DNA of 64,000 nucleotides from Chiridota heheva (lineage: Eukaryota; Echinodermata; Holothuroidea; Apodida; Chiridotidae): positions 470,001 to 534,000 of the forward strand of contig JAIGNY010000088.1 in assembly GCA_020152595.1 (NCBI GenBank), written 5' to 3'. The translations under genes and the position numbers were made by a program. Shown here one piece after another: positions 46,816 to 58,480 of the stretch (positions within the stretch are counted from its first letter, which is position 1; each line of letters opens with the position of its first letter). The notes beneath the pieces were generated by a model. That model was not told where the DNA came from. It ran no database searches and saw nothing but the letters and a program-made list of their open reading frames with translations.

Positions 46816-47357
46816 AGAACATGAATATTCCAATGGAATTTCATCTTAATATATTTGATAGAGAACAGTAAAAGAAACAGATTGGTGAAGGAAAAAAGTT
46901 ATTATCTTATACCTACAATAAGTTATTGATTTTTAAAGATTTTTCTTGTCTGCATAAAAGATATCTGAGCCCAAGTCATCATTATTATGTCATCACAACA
47001 CTTCTGTACTATTCTTTGTCTTTCTTAATCATTGGGAACATTTTTGTTTCTTCAAAAATAATTAAGAATAGTATAGAATAAAATTTACAATGTTTTCCAA
47101 TCTGTTCTTGTAACTTATATTTGAATTATGAAAAATTGGTGATTAATTTTCAAAGAAATACATAAAGATTTAGTATCGGAGGTACTATGATGATATGATA
47201 ATTTGAACTCAGTACAAGTCAGTTTTATGCGAGTAAGAAAATTTTGAAAGTTCAATAACTTTGTCTAGAAATGAAAAATTAATGTTTTTAACCAATCTGT
47301 TTCTTAAATTCTCTATCAGATACATCAAAATGAAGTTCCACAGGAGTATTCCTTTAA
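46816..47357. mobile_element. TTAAAGGAATATTCC family, diverged copy
   Basis: Left ATGAATATTCCAATGGAATT and right AAGTTCCACAGGAGTATTCC followed by TTTAA are inverted. Inner arms AGAAACAGATTGGTGAAGGA and TTTTAACCAATCTGTTTCTT also match in inversion. Confidence 0.6.
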
Positions 47358-48104
47358 ATGATATGGAAGCTGCCTCTGTTTAATATTTTCCATTATTAAA
47401 GTCTTTTATCCCTAACTTTCAAAACTTGCAATTGCACTTCAATTTTGCAATATAATCTACAAAATTGTCTGTCTTAGCTCAGATTTCAAGTTCAGTAATA
47501 TTTCCTTTTCCTTGTTCTCATGGCAAAAATATTATTCTTGGTTTATGTTCATGCCACTTTAGAAAATCAGAAATAGATCCTATCCGTCTAAGTACAAATT
47601 CTCTTCTTTAAAGAGGCAGTAGTATTTGATTTCAATGTTATGCTATGTATGTGCTTAAAATGTAAAAATACGATATGTTAGCTTGTTCATATTCTCATCA
47701 ACTCCTTCCAAAAAACCATTTAATAACATCGACTCAATTATCCGCATATCAAAAATTGGATCACAGTTACAAATTACATGATTTTGATGTAAAAGGGAAA
47801 CCTATGATATCTTCAAAAATGCATTGTACGATGTTTATGATTTTAGACAAGATCATTACTTTCTCATAAAATATGAATGAGTATGTGCCACTCACATTTG
47901 AAAAAGACACAATATTTGTTTTTTCAATAAAATATTTGTATTGCAATTTCCTGGCAGAAATGTCAATGTACAGCTTGGAAAGCAAGAAGGATATTGAAAT
48001 GAAGAAATAATGTAAACCAATACATAGATCGGTGTTTATCCAAATATTTATCATTATCTTGATCCAGTCGAGGAGCCTATGTTCAGTATTAAAAATTTAG
48101 TTCA
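47358..48104. other. AT-rich interval, nothing recognised
   Basis: No repeat boundary or exon seen. Confidence 0.4.
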
Positions 48105-48111
48105 GTGAGTG

Positions 48112-48535
48112 TGCAAGCCAATGCATCACATGTCAAAGAGGACATTAAAAAATTCATCATATGTCAAAGAGGACATCCAAAAATGCATCACATGTCAAAG
48201 AGGACATCCAAAAATGCATCATATGTCAAAGAGGACATCCAAAAATACACCATATGTCAAAAAGAACATCCAAAAATGCATCATGTCAAAGAGGACATCC
48301 AAAAATGCATCACATGTCAAAGAGGACATCCAAAAATGCATCACATGTCAAAGAGGACATCCAAAAATGCATCACATGTCAAAAAGGACATCCAAAAATG
48401 CATCACATGTCAAAGAGGACATCCAAAAATGTATCATATGTCAAAGAGGACATCCAAAAATGTATCATATGTCAAAGAGGACATCCAAAAATGCATCATA
48501 TGTCAAAGAGGATATCTAAAAATACAAAATGGTAA
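48112..48535 (+). repeat. 31-bp tandem array (~13 copies)
   Basis: The monomer is CATCACATGTCAAAGAGGAC followed by ATCCAAAAATG (31 bp). One monomer near 48275 lacks three bases. Because 31 is not divisible by 3, the array stays open in all three forward frames and gives the same repeating peptide from each. No promoter, splice sites or family resemblance: treated as a satellite, not a gene. Confidence 0.95.
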
Positions 48536-48611
48536 AGAAAACATTCAAATATCTCACTCTGTCAAGAATTTCTCCTTAAAAGTTTAATTATTGAAACAAC
48601 TAAAATCAAAC

Positions 48612-48928
48612 TACTGTATTCAATGTAATAAGTGCCTCTTGCAAAAATAGAATTGCACCACGGTTTGGGCCCGAAGTTTCTTCCTAATAAGTGCCCATGC
48701 TTCGGGGCCACGAACAGTGTGTTATTTGAACTGCATTGTGTGAGCTGGTTTCTATACTATAGCCCCACAATAATCACCACACAAACATAATGTGAGCATC
48801 AGACACCAAGTAAGCAAATAATGTAACAAAACTTATTTCAGGTTTTCAAATTTTTCAAATGAATTATGTTATCAGTAAAAAATGTTGGGTGGGTAAATAT
48901 TCTGGCGCTTAATATGTTGAATAGGGTA
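48612..48928. mobile_element. TACCGTATTC-ended element
   Basis: The ends TACTGTATTC and GAATAGGGTA are inverted with two mismatches. The next bases AATGTAATAAGTGCC and GGCGCTTAATATGTT are also inverted. 317 bp, non-coding. Confidence 0.65.
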
Positions 48929-50095
48929 ATTGTGATGTCACATCCTCACATTCCTCAAGTAGTCTTTTAAAAGTAGAAAATAGTTTTAAAACATTTTTTT
49001 GTGTATCTGGTATCCAATTTTTAAATGAAAACTAAAATTACTAATCATTTCACTGCTGATGGTAAAATTAATCTATATTTCAATTCATGTCTCTATTTTA
49101 GTTAGTACACTCACCAATAACCAATGACGAAGGTCGGGTCACATCTGTGAATGGCTCAGAAGCAATCAAAAATAATGTCCATTGTGACAAAAACAGGCAA
49201 AAGGTTTAATTAACCCCAAGTATAATTAACCCACATTCTCAGAAAGCGCACACCTATAGTTGGTCAAAATGGATTGGTGTTTTGTCCATAAGTGGGTTAA
49301 GTTGAAAGCTATTTCAGGGAGTAGTATAATATGTTGACACTTATGAGCTTAAAATATCCACCGTGAGGGAATTTGAACAGAATTTTGTTCCTGGTTTAGA
49401 GGTCTCTATTGAATATGCAGACAAGGAATATATTTAACGAGGTGAAATTTACATTAAAAGAACATAAGAACATTATACAGAACATAAAATTTCATATTAA
49501 AACCAGATTACATAGGCGGGGGAGCCGCTCCAATCACCCTGACCATGGTCGGGGAAAACATTTGTCCAACAGTGGTCTGACCAAGGTTATACAATGTGAT
49601 ATTAGGCCTATTCAGTATTTCACTGTAATGTTCTAATGTATAACTAACGATTTTCGTATCGAGTTCGCATTTAATATTTCACTAAAAAACTATTTCGGAA
49701 TAGCTTCTGTACGCAGTGTTAGGTTTGCTATAGCCACACACACAATGTTTACAGTAAAGTCCTAAAGACATAGTTTTATTGCTTTAACGCCCCTCCTTCT
49801 TAGATTCCTAGGATGAATATAACAATACACTGTGTTTAAAAGTGACGTAAAATGCGTCAAATGACGCAATCTTTCACAATGGATTGGTAAATCGTCCGAT
49901 ACTTCAGTGCTTTATAGAATTAGGAAAATGATAGTCCATAACTTTCCTGTTAGAAGTATCTTATCGTGTAATTTTGAGGAGAATAGGCTAAATGTCTGCG
50001 ATACTTAAACAAGATTTTTAAAATAATAAGGCTACCTAGAGTTTAAAAGAATTTATCCGCAAAGCAATATTGTTGCTAGCTCAGTCAGAAATGCA
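48929..50095. other. Unassigned interval
   Basis: No exon supported. TAATTAACCCCAAGTATAATT with nearby TTAACCCACATTC (about 49206-49233) suggests a damaged TTAACCC element. 49501-49610 is GC-richer (AGGCGGGGGAGCCGCTCC) without recognisable content. Confidence 0.35.
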
Positions 50096-50099
50096 AATA

Positions 50100-50330
50100 T
50101 AAAGTCCTTACAAAATGCTTAAACCAAAAGCTTCTGGGAGCTTCACCCCCTGGACCATCTCCTGGACCCCACCGGGGCCCTTGAGCAGGCCCTTGGGCCC
50201 CAGGCCATTTAGGTTCACGCTTCACATGAACATGGTTGGCCCAATAATATTGACCTGCTGCCACTGGATTACCAGTTTTCCCTGTGGTGTATTTGGAAAT
50301 ATTCAAAACAGGGATCAAGTGCCATAGGGT
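50100..50330. repeat. GC-rich patch, unassigned
   Basis: A GC-rich block in AT-rich surroundings: CACCGGGGCCCTTGAGCAGG and CCCTTGGGCCCCAGGCC. On the minus strand it reads as a Gly/Pro-rich frame ending GGEAPRSFWFKHF. I do not recognise it. It looks like part of a dispersed element because similar composition recurs at 50700-50750 and 52030-52130. Confidence 0.3.
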
Positions 50331-51145
50331 GCAACCCTTCTCCTACAACACTTTATTGTCAACATACATACCATCCTCTTCTATATCAATGTTACCCATC
50401 ATCACAAACCACACTAAGTCACTGTAACAACACGATCATTCTCTCATTAATACTCCTTCTGATAAATCATGAATTACAATATAAAAAATCCACTTCACTC
50501 TAATAGACTTAAATTTCTGCCCACTTTTGATTGAGAGTTGTCTTTACCCGGAAATAAATTTCAGCAAAAATGAATAGAAAACTGCATTATAAAACAAAAC
50601 CGATTACATTAGACCCGCGCTAGAGCATACCACTGGGCTGGAAATTTCAGCCTCATCTCAGTCCTGGGGTAAAAATTGCAGCTCGGGTGAAAAATGATTA
50701 ACAGGTCACCCAGTCCCGGCCCCAGCGGGGGCCCAGCTGGGGCTCATATAATCGCAACGCCTAAATGGGACAGGGCTGAGATTGAATTATTAACCAAAAA
50801 TATTTAATTTTTAAACCTGAATAATAATTAATTTTCATGTATTTTGAAGATGATTATACTATCACAAAATTAATGACATTGTGTATTCGAATTATTCCCA
50901 ATTTTCATTCACACATACATTTTGCACAAAAAGTAAAACTAGTCAGACCTATGCATCATAAGCGGGTCGCTTGTTTATATGACATGAAAAACGGTATCAG
51001 GTAGCACATAACTATCATTTGCCCTATTGCAACCTGGAAACGAGTCAAATTTTGGGTCTTTTTTGTAACAGAAAGGGGACGTTTCGCAAACTTTTGCAAT
51101 GTTTTCTGAAAAGTACCATTGGATGATGGTTATATTTAATAGGGT

Positions 51146-51327
51146 CAGTGGCATAGCCAAAGGGTGGGCAGAGGGGGTGATTGCCACACCAATATTCCTC
51201 AATATTCCTTCCATTTTTATCGGTTCAAAATTAGTACCGTTCGTCGGCAGGGGCCATATTTTGTATCCTGTTGATTTATTTCTGTTACTTGCCATATGGA
51301 AATCCTGGATAGTAAGTAACGCCACTG
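51146..51327. mobile_element. hAT-like GGCATAGCC element
   Basis: Starts CAGTGGCATAGCCAAAGG, ends AAGTAACGCCACTG. Flanks AATAGGGT and ATAGGGGT match apart from a one-base shift, suggesting an 8-bp target duplication. 182 bp. Confidence 0.55.
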
Positions 51328-51708
51328 ATAGGGGTTGACCTAAAGTTTGGCCCTTTTTTGTTAGGCTGGGAGTGAAAAGGTGTTACACACTCTCACCAAA
51401 TTTTGGTATATGGGTCCATGGTAAAAAAGTTCCCCATAAAACTTTTTCTGAAACAAATCTTGTAAACTTATGATATGCATAGTCTAGATATCCCTTCTCT
51501 ACCATTCTTGACATTTTCAACTCCTCAGCTTCCTGTCCCATAAAATGGGACTTCCCAAAAATGTTTGTATTACCCTTTTCTGTAGCCTGAGGAAAAGGAG
51601 GGTCTTATTTTGGGCTGGCAGAGTAATACTTAATTAGTTCTGTGTTACCATCCCATTAACTACACGAGGTTTACACAATATCAGGTGTTGCACGCATTGC
51701 GCGGTCAT

Positions 51709-51912
51709 TCAAAGCAAATTCTGATCTTCCTGGTTCCACCCACAATTTCTTTGGCCTAGGCGTTTTTTTCGTTGAACCAATTCTCTGTCTTGATCATCTA
51801 CGTTCAGACGCTGCTTAGTAATATGTGCAGCAAGCATCATGTTCTGTCTTAGCTTAACAATTTGGTAAAGCGTTATTAGAATGCCAAACAATTGGAAATT
51901 CATGCAACGCAA
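51709..51912 (-). pseudogene. Possible PIF/Harbinger-type transposase N-terminal remnant
   Basis: A 68-codon minus-strand frame. The segment QRLNVDDQDRELVQRKKRLG and QRNCGWNQEDQNLL has the basic run followed by an R-x-W-N-x-x-like patch seen near the N-terminus of many HARBI1-like proteins, but no catalytic DDE region is present. The resemblance is weak; it may be chance. Confidence 0.2.
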
Positions 51913-52139
51913 GGTATTGATAGGAACACTTTCAGAGACACGGTGGCCATGTTTGTTTAAAAAAATACCACATGTAAATGTTTATATTACGCATTTCCAT
52001 GGTATCTGTCACATGAACACTCTCAGCCTGGCTTCTAACCCCCGCCAGGCCCACCCCTAAATGGGGCCATGTAATTGGAATTAATTTTCAGTCCTCTACG
52101 GGCCAGCCCGCCCCTACCCGGACTCATGTAATCATACCC

Positions 52140-53500
52140 TCACACTCATTAACATCTCATTGCCTCCCTTATAGTTATAAAAACATCTCACATGCAATTC
52201 TAATTTAATAAGGTTATGTGATTACAGATGATTTTATTGTTAATTATCCTTTCTAAACTCATAACTTCACACTATACCTATCTCCCCAACAACAAGTTTT
52301 AAGATTAGAGAGTACTATCAGATATAATTCCATGAGACACTTTGTCATAAAGTTCATCTGAATGTGTTTACATCTTTCTCATCCCTGCATTTTCTTGTCA
52401 TCATATCCTCCTTTTCATCCATAATTTTGCCGTCTCTCCATGTTTATTACCGACTTGACAATGTAAAGCATGCCACTTTAGACGTAATCCTCGCATGCAA
52501 AACGTAATTCACGCGTTTGGTTACTAAGGTGTTTCTAGGGAGAGGAAAGCAAATTTGGACATTGTCTGCTTTGCTCAAACTCACACATAATTTTGACCAA
52601 AAAATGTTTGCCTTCACATTTCCCCGAAGACATTCACAATAGAGTGAAGGAATCTGTAATAAGATTGACTTTCAGGTTTACAATTTCATCTTTTTGTATT
52701 TTTCATGTTTTAGATTATCTAGGTCATAGCTAGCTTAGTCTTGTGTAACTAATATCTTGTTTTCCAGGATTACATTTCCTATGAATTATCGTATGGAATT
52801 ATTTAAATATTACAAAGATAAGTTGAAGTGGTTTGGGGACCAGCTAAAGCAACAAAAGATTACAAGAAAGTGTAGCACAACCTTTTAATCCTTTTTTTGC
52901 ATAAATCAGAAATTTCAAGTTGGATGATATCTTTTATCGCTCCTGGTAATTTCATTGATTTCTTCTTAAAGAAAAATTCCTCTTGTTATATGCTATGAGA
53001 TTAAAGGACAGTTATCATGTTAACATTGGGATACATATACAATACAATTCTACATTTGTGATTGATCAAAATATTTCTACAAATACTGACAAGCTATTTT
53101 TAACCATCGTAAAAGTGTCATGTAATAGCACATATCAGATTTGCTAATGATGTGTAAAGTAATTTTCTTGAGACAAGACTCCTGTTTGAAATTTTCTGCT
53201 TGATCCCAGGAAATTTTAGAGTTCTCGCCCCTGGAGGTGACCCCTCCTATGCCCCTCCCTCCTTCTTGAATTTATGAACCCCTCCGAACAAACCCCAACT
53301 TAATTCTCACACAATCCATGGAAAAGTTTTGCAAGTGCCAATTATTAATGGTTGCATCACCCTTACCCTAGCCAGCTTCCTTCAGATCCTTCCCTATTTC
53401 TTGAGGCAAACATTTGTAATTGGACTTACCAATGGGTGGAGATTAGAAGGAATACAAATTTAAAATATGATAATTATAAATGATTGTAAGTATTGTATTG
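52140..53500. other. AT-rich interval, nothing recognised
   Basis: No exon or repeat boundaries were identified. Confidence 0.4.
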
Positions 53501-53501
53501 A

Positions 53502-53650
53502 CTGGTTAGCCTAATTGGTAGAGCACCACTTTTCAGCCGGTAGGTCATGGGTTCAATTCCCGGCTGAGTCATACCAAGACTTTAGCCAGAGGGAGAAATC
53601 CCACGTGGTTCTGGTGCTAACTTTAGATTAGAAGCAATTTTAAAATAATT
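53502..53650 (+). repeat. tRNA-derived SINE (second family)
   Basis: The head GGTTAGCCTAATTGGTAGAG (A-box-like) and GGGTTCAATTCCC (B-box-like) have tRNA spacing, but the anticodon arm does not pair and the acceptor ends do not match, so it is not a tRNA gene. The body continues GTCATACCAAGACTTTAGCC. Interspersed copies of such SINEs are common in marine invertebrates. Confidence 0.65.
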
Positions 53651-53844
53651 TTTATCGTATGTCTTTTTAATGTTGAATTCTTACATGTTTAATGCCTGAC
53701 ATGAATAATGACGAAGTCAACAACTCAACATTCTATGGAATCCTGTATCATCCTTGCTTTTATCAACAGCATCATACCAATTAAGCTTTATTTAAAACTG
53801 ACATGGGTTTGTGAAAATATGAGTATCAACAAAATTTCACAAAT

Positions 53845-54447
53845 TGTCCCGCCTTCTCATTAACATTTATGACATCAGCACCAAAACCAATAGGGATCAT
53901 CAGCAGACCACAACACACCCATATACCAAGTATGACATAAATCCACCTTAAAGATCTTGAGATTTTGTGTTTACAAGCTTGTAACAGAATTTTGCAGTTA
54001 GCTCTGCCTATTAATAAATATTCATGACATCAGCATCAACAAAATAGAGGTCATGTACAACACATCCATATGCCAAGTATGACATAAATCCACCCCACTG
54101 TTCTTGAGATATCGTGTTTACAAGCTTGTTAACAGAATTTTACATTTAACCCCACCTACTAATTAATATTTATGACATTAGAACCAAAAACAATAGGGAT
54201 CATCTACTACAACACATCCATATACCAAGTATGACACAAACTTTCACCACATAGTTCTTGAGATATAGTGTTTACAAGTTTGTTAACATAATTTTACATT
54301 TAGCCCCACCTACTGATTGATTTTCATGACATCAGTACCAAAAACAATAGGAATCATCTACAGACCATCAAGTATGACACAAATCCACGATGCTCACAGT
54401 TCTTGAGATATCGTGTTTACAAGCTTGTTAACAGAATTTTACGTATA
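53845..54447 (+). repeat. ~150-bp tandem repeat, four copies, ending in (CATA)n
   Basis: Each unit carries ATGACATCAGCACCAAAA, CATATACCAAGTATGACATA and TTCTTGAGATATCGTGTTTA, CAAGCTTGTTAACAGAATTT. Unit landmarks lie at about 53868, 54023, 54171 and 54325. The last unit is shortened and runs into CATACATACATACATACATA at 54449-54475. Confidence 0.85.
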
Positions 54448-54448
54448 G

Positions 54449-54480
54449 CCACATACATACATACATACATACATACACAC
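54449..54480 (+). repeat. (CATA)n microsatellite
   Basis: About seven CATA units followed by CACACACC, at the 3' edge of the ~150-bp tandem repeat. Confidence 0.9.
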
Positions 54481-54627
54481 ACCAGCATGACTACATCATA
54501 GTTCCTTATGGTATCGGGTGCCCTTTCGCTTTGTGCTCAGAAAGGGATGAAATCAGGGTAAGTCAGGCTGTGCACGCTTTATGGCAGCCGTCTCCCTTTG
54601 AGCAAATTTTGTGGATTCAGCGCTATA

Positions 54628-54981
54628 TACCGTATTTTCTCTAATAAACGCCCCCAGGGCGTTGCATTTGGAAAACAGGGGGGCGTTTATTAAAGGGTAA
54701 AGTATGAAGGAAAAAATGTAACTTACAAAAGAACAATAATTCCTTTTAGGCCTATGGTATTAGTTTCTTCAAGCAATTTTTGTGTTTTTAGCATTATTGT
54801 GCATGGATTATTAATGGAATATACTCTTTGCATATTTTCTGCTTGGTTACGTTCGACTTACAGCCTTTTCAAGTCACATTTGGTAAGTTAAACGTACGTT
54901 GTTACATCCTGAAAGTATGAAAAATGACAAGGGGGCGTTTATTAGAGGGGAGGGGGGGCACTTATTAGAGAAAATATGGTA
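54628..54981. mobile_element. TACCGTATTTTCTCTAATAA element
   Basis: The left end TACCGTATTTTCTCTAATAA plus ACGCCCCC and the right end GGGGGGGCACTTATTAGAGA plus AAATATGGTA are inverted repeats of about 30 bp. A second internal inverted pair, GGGGGGCGTTTATTAAAGGG and GGGGGCGTTTATTAGAGG, lies in direct order. 354 bp, non-coding. Confidence 0.75.
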
Positions 54982-55224
54982 GGAACACAGTATTAGTATT
55001 GTAATTTTTTGAAAAATGTTGCACCTTTTGATACCCTGTGAAGCCATCCCAAGCAAATTATATCACTCATGAATTTTCGATATTTTAAATTTGGCATCAT
55101 AAAATGTCATGATTTAAAAAAATAGAAAACAAGGATATCAGGATTAGGAAAATTGAATAGTCTATGATCATTCAAATGAAAAACAAAGCAGTGCGAGCAA
55201 ATGTTAGCCTAATGAATAATGTTG

Positions 55225-55400
55225 GCTGCCAAGCAAAGCCATAATTCTTGGGGGGACAGGGGAGATATGTCCCCTATCCCTCCCCCACTTTTTAAAAAAA
55301 TTCAAAAATGGAATATTTGCCTCATGTCTTCCCACTTTTTGGATGAGAGTCTATGTCTCCCCTATTTTCCGGATGAGAATTACTGTTGCCCAGTGCTGGG
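55225..55400. repeat. G/C-run element with GGGGACAGGGG
   Basis: AGCCATAATTCTTGGGGGGA followed by ACATGTCCCC-like text and CTCCCCTATTTTCCGGATGA resembles the element at 617-799, but the right end is missing. Confidence 0.35.
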
Positions 55401-55589
55401 TGACCAAAATATTTCAACCTTTGCCCCATCTTGCATACAAGCAGCATGCAAAAACTTGTAAAATACAGCAAATTGGATATTTATCCTTAACACCACTAAC
55501 AAATCCTGGCCAGGGTGAAAGTACACCTGGGAATGTACCATTTTCAAAAGTTTGCATTTCAAAAAAAAAATCCAGCTAGTTGATGACTG

Positions 55590-56815
55590 CCTGTGTCAAT
55601 TAATTTACACTTTATAAATGTAAAAATTTCAACTAGGCTTGACATTTCCTGACGTCCTATTCAGGTCTATAAGGGGATGATAATTCAATTTGATTTGTTA
55701 TTTTGGTCTGCAGCGTGTTTGCATAAATGTAATTCAGAGGATTATTATTGACAAGTTTGAGAATCCATGACGTTATCTACAATTGTGAATGACTGCAGAA
55801 GAATAAGCATTTGCATGGCTTAGTGTTAAGACTGATTGCGGAGAGGAAACAACATGTCAGTAAAAACAACAAACAGAGGTATGAGGCTACACTTCTGATA
55901 ATATCTAAAATTGAATTCGAAGAAAAAGATTACCCTTCTATTGCCAAAGGATTTTTATCTTATTTAAGTCTAGCATTCTTGCAACAATTATTCGGCAGAT
56001 GCCTGAAGGCAATATTTTGAAATGATCTTTTTTATTGCAGTTCTATTGAAACTCATATTGTTACAACAGTTGAGAAATATAAAATTACTTTGCAATCCAT
56101 TTTAGATTGAAAACCTTCTTTGAAGCATAAGCAGTGGCACTACTAACATGAAAAGACAAAATGAAGTTTTTCATCAACAGGTTGATCTCTTATGCAAAAC
56201 AGTTTTCTTAAAATTAACATATCAAGAAAAGCGTAGACCGTGTTTAACTAAAAAAATTCAACATGTATACTTTTTCACTTAAACATACCACATTTAACTC
56301 AACAGAATTCCATGAATCTTTAAATTTTTCAAAACTGGCGTGACATATTGTAGTGACATTTAAGGTAACAAGAGCGAGAATGCGCTCTTGGTGTGGTAAA
56401 TTTCCTCTTGATCAGTGGCATAGTGAGATGAGGGTCTTAACACCCTTCCCCCTCCCCCCCCACTTCCTTCTGGACGTTAAAATCAGAAGTTGAATCTCCA
56501 CTTTTCACATGCCAGCTATCCAAGAGTGTAGGAAGCAGGGGGACTTTAGGGGGCGGAAGTATGCTTCCCCCGCCATACTTTTCATGAAAGAAAATCCCTT
56601 ATTGGGCTTATTTGTGCCTTCTGTGAAATATATATCGGCTCTTGTTCTTCTGATTTATTCCATTATAATTTACAATACCTCAGTCCGATCCTGGGTCCGA
56701 TTTTAGTTTCCCTAATTACAATCATTTGAATTAACCACACTTGGCCGTAAAATGTAGCATTACATCGTATACACCGACGTAGAGCCTGCGTATGTGTAAC
56801 ATTCAACATGCAGTT
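55590..56815. other. AT-rich interval, nothing recognised
   Basis: A solitary GGCATAGTG-type end lies near 56413 beside a C-run. No exons seen. Confidence 0.4.
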
Positions 56816-56882
56816 AGTATTATTATTATTGAACTTATTTATATAGCGCCTCTCCCGTATCGAAGCGCCTTACAATAAAATT
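56816..56882 (+). repeat. Short dispersed repeat, ATATAGCGCC...GCGCCTTACAA
   Basis: TTATATAGCGCCTCTCCCGT and GAAGCGCCTTACAATAAAAT preceded by (TTA)n. A related piece, TATAAAGCGCCTTACCACAC, is at 31195. Probably a retroposon-type tail. Confidence 0.45.
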
Positions 56883-57306
56883 GATAATACATAGACAAAC
56901 TCTTAACATACAATATACAAAAATAATTATGTGTGCATGCAGGCGACAGGTCACTGTACTGTGAGCGTGTATGTAAGTGGAATGGTTTGCCTGAGTGGGT
57001 AGTTAGCTCCAATTCTGTTCACAATTTCAAGGTCAACATTAATAAGTTCTTTATCAACCCTTGGCATCTTTAATTTTTTTTTTTTTTTTGGTAGTGGTGG
57101 TGTTAGTTTGGGCTTTTTATGGGGTGACTAACCCTTCTTAGCCCGTAATCATCTTATGTTATGTTATGTACTGCCACATACTGCCTTATACTAACTAAAT
57201 TGTCTATTCTTCTTTGTTTAAAAAAAATCTTCCCCCAATCATAAATTAAACAAGAGGGAGGAGGAGGGTGGAGGGGGGGGGGGGGGGGTTGAATTGACAA
57301 GATATG

Positions 57307-57990
57307 TAGTGGTGTAGTTAAGGTGTCACCACCAAGGTGTCACTGAGCTTGAGTTATCAGCGTAGGGTACAGGGGCAAAAACCCAAGAAATTGTTATAGC
57401 TTAAAAGTAATACAAGCATCCCATTAGTATAAGAAAAACAAATTGGAATATTTCTACATTTTCAGAAAATTTCCTACATTTTTGGGCAGTTTTCATCTTC
57501 AATTTTCGGATACCCTTCCATTTTCGGGAAATATTATGTTTTTTTCCCAATTTTGCCAAAATTTCCTCTAAATATCAGGAAATTTTGCTTATTTTCGGAA
57601 ATGTTTCAATTTTCGGAACATTTTCTTCTAGTTTTCGGAAATTTGTTCAATTTTCCGGAAATTTTTACTTTTCAGAAATTTTTCTTCATTTCCATGCAAT
57701 TTTTTTATTTTTTTGGAACATTAGCTTCCATTTAAGGAAAATTTCCTTCATTCTCGGGTAGATTTTTCAATTTTCAGGACATGTCTTCTAAATACTGAGA
57801 TAATTTGACAAATTTTGAAAAGTTTTCTTCAATTATTGGGATTCTTTTTTTTAACATTTAATAAATGTTGTCAACTTCACCAAATTTCCTATTTTACCTC
57901 TCAACCGGGCAAGATCTGCACACAACCAGGAAAGTGAAATCCTCTCGGGGGAGGAAACTGTTTCCGCCACCCTGCTTCTATACGCCTCTG
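57307..57990. mobile_element. GGCGTAGCC-type element with TTTTCGGAAATTT array
   Basis: The left end TAGTGGTGTAGTTAAGGTGT and the right end CTTCTATACGCCTCTG are hAT-like. The interior 57450-57830 is a degenerate array of AATTTTCGGAAATTTT. Boundaries are approximate and there is no clear target duplication. Confidence 0.45.
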
Positions 57991-58144
57991 CTCCTCCTCT
58001 CAATCAACCTATTAATTGGCCCACCAGTGAAAGTTCCTTTAAAAACAGCCCTGTGTGCCTGTCTCACTATACCCCTCCAAGTGGGTTTAAGTGAGATCAT
58101 TTTAGATACACAAAAAGGGTTAACCATGATGAAATAACCATCCT

Positions 58145-58480
58145 TACGAGGAATGGTCCATCAATCATTCATGAGTTTTGCACAAAGTTCTCCCAAGCAT
58201 ATAATGTATATTTTTTATTTAGGCTCTGCCAAGACTAATCTGATTCGCATCACTGAAGAGCAGTTATGTGTCTTAAACCCAAGATGAATGACCTATTGTG
58301 TACAGTGTAACAGTAGCTGGTTGCTAACAATTAAACTGTGAATAGACTATGAAGATGTTGTCAGTTAAGAAGGTATACATTACCCCTGTGTTGTGTAAGG
58401 TGTAACAATACCTGGATGCTAGTCAATGAATTGTGAAGAGTCTCTCAGGTTGAATGGTGTGGATTACCCCTGATTTTGAG
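58145..58480 (+). repeat. Degenerate ~100-bp tandem repeat
   Basis: GTGTAACAGTAGCTGGTTGC and GTGTAACAATACCTGGATGC start two related units with GTGAATAGACTATGAAGA and GTGAAGAGTCTCTCAGG. AATGGTCCATCAATCATTCA at 58153 recurs at 58844. Confidence 0.5.

Noticed and set aside
48105..48587. 160-codon open frame that looks like a Cys/His/Lys-rich repeat protein
   Set aside because: It is a 31-bp satellite read in frame; the same peptide arises in all three frames, and there are no splice sites or family match.
49105..49140. Possible Cav3 S3 exon end (TTCGTCATTGGTTATTG before GTGAGT on the minus strand)
   Set aside because: In the phase required by the S4 exon it makes a stop codon at the junction, and the preceding residues do not resemble the channel.
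53502..53575. Possible tRNA gene
   Set aside because: A and B boxes are tRNA-like, but the anticodon stem does not pair and the acceptor ends do not match; a SINE head explains it better.
55560..55600. Possible Cav3 exon from a TCAACTAGCTGGATTTTTTT string on the minus strand
   Set aside because: The expected W-N-R-L-D-F-F codons are not present and there is no donor site.
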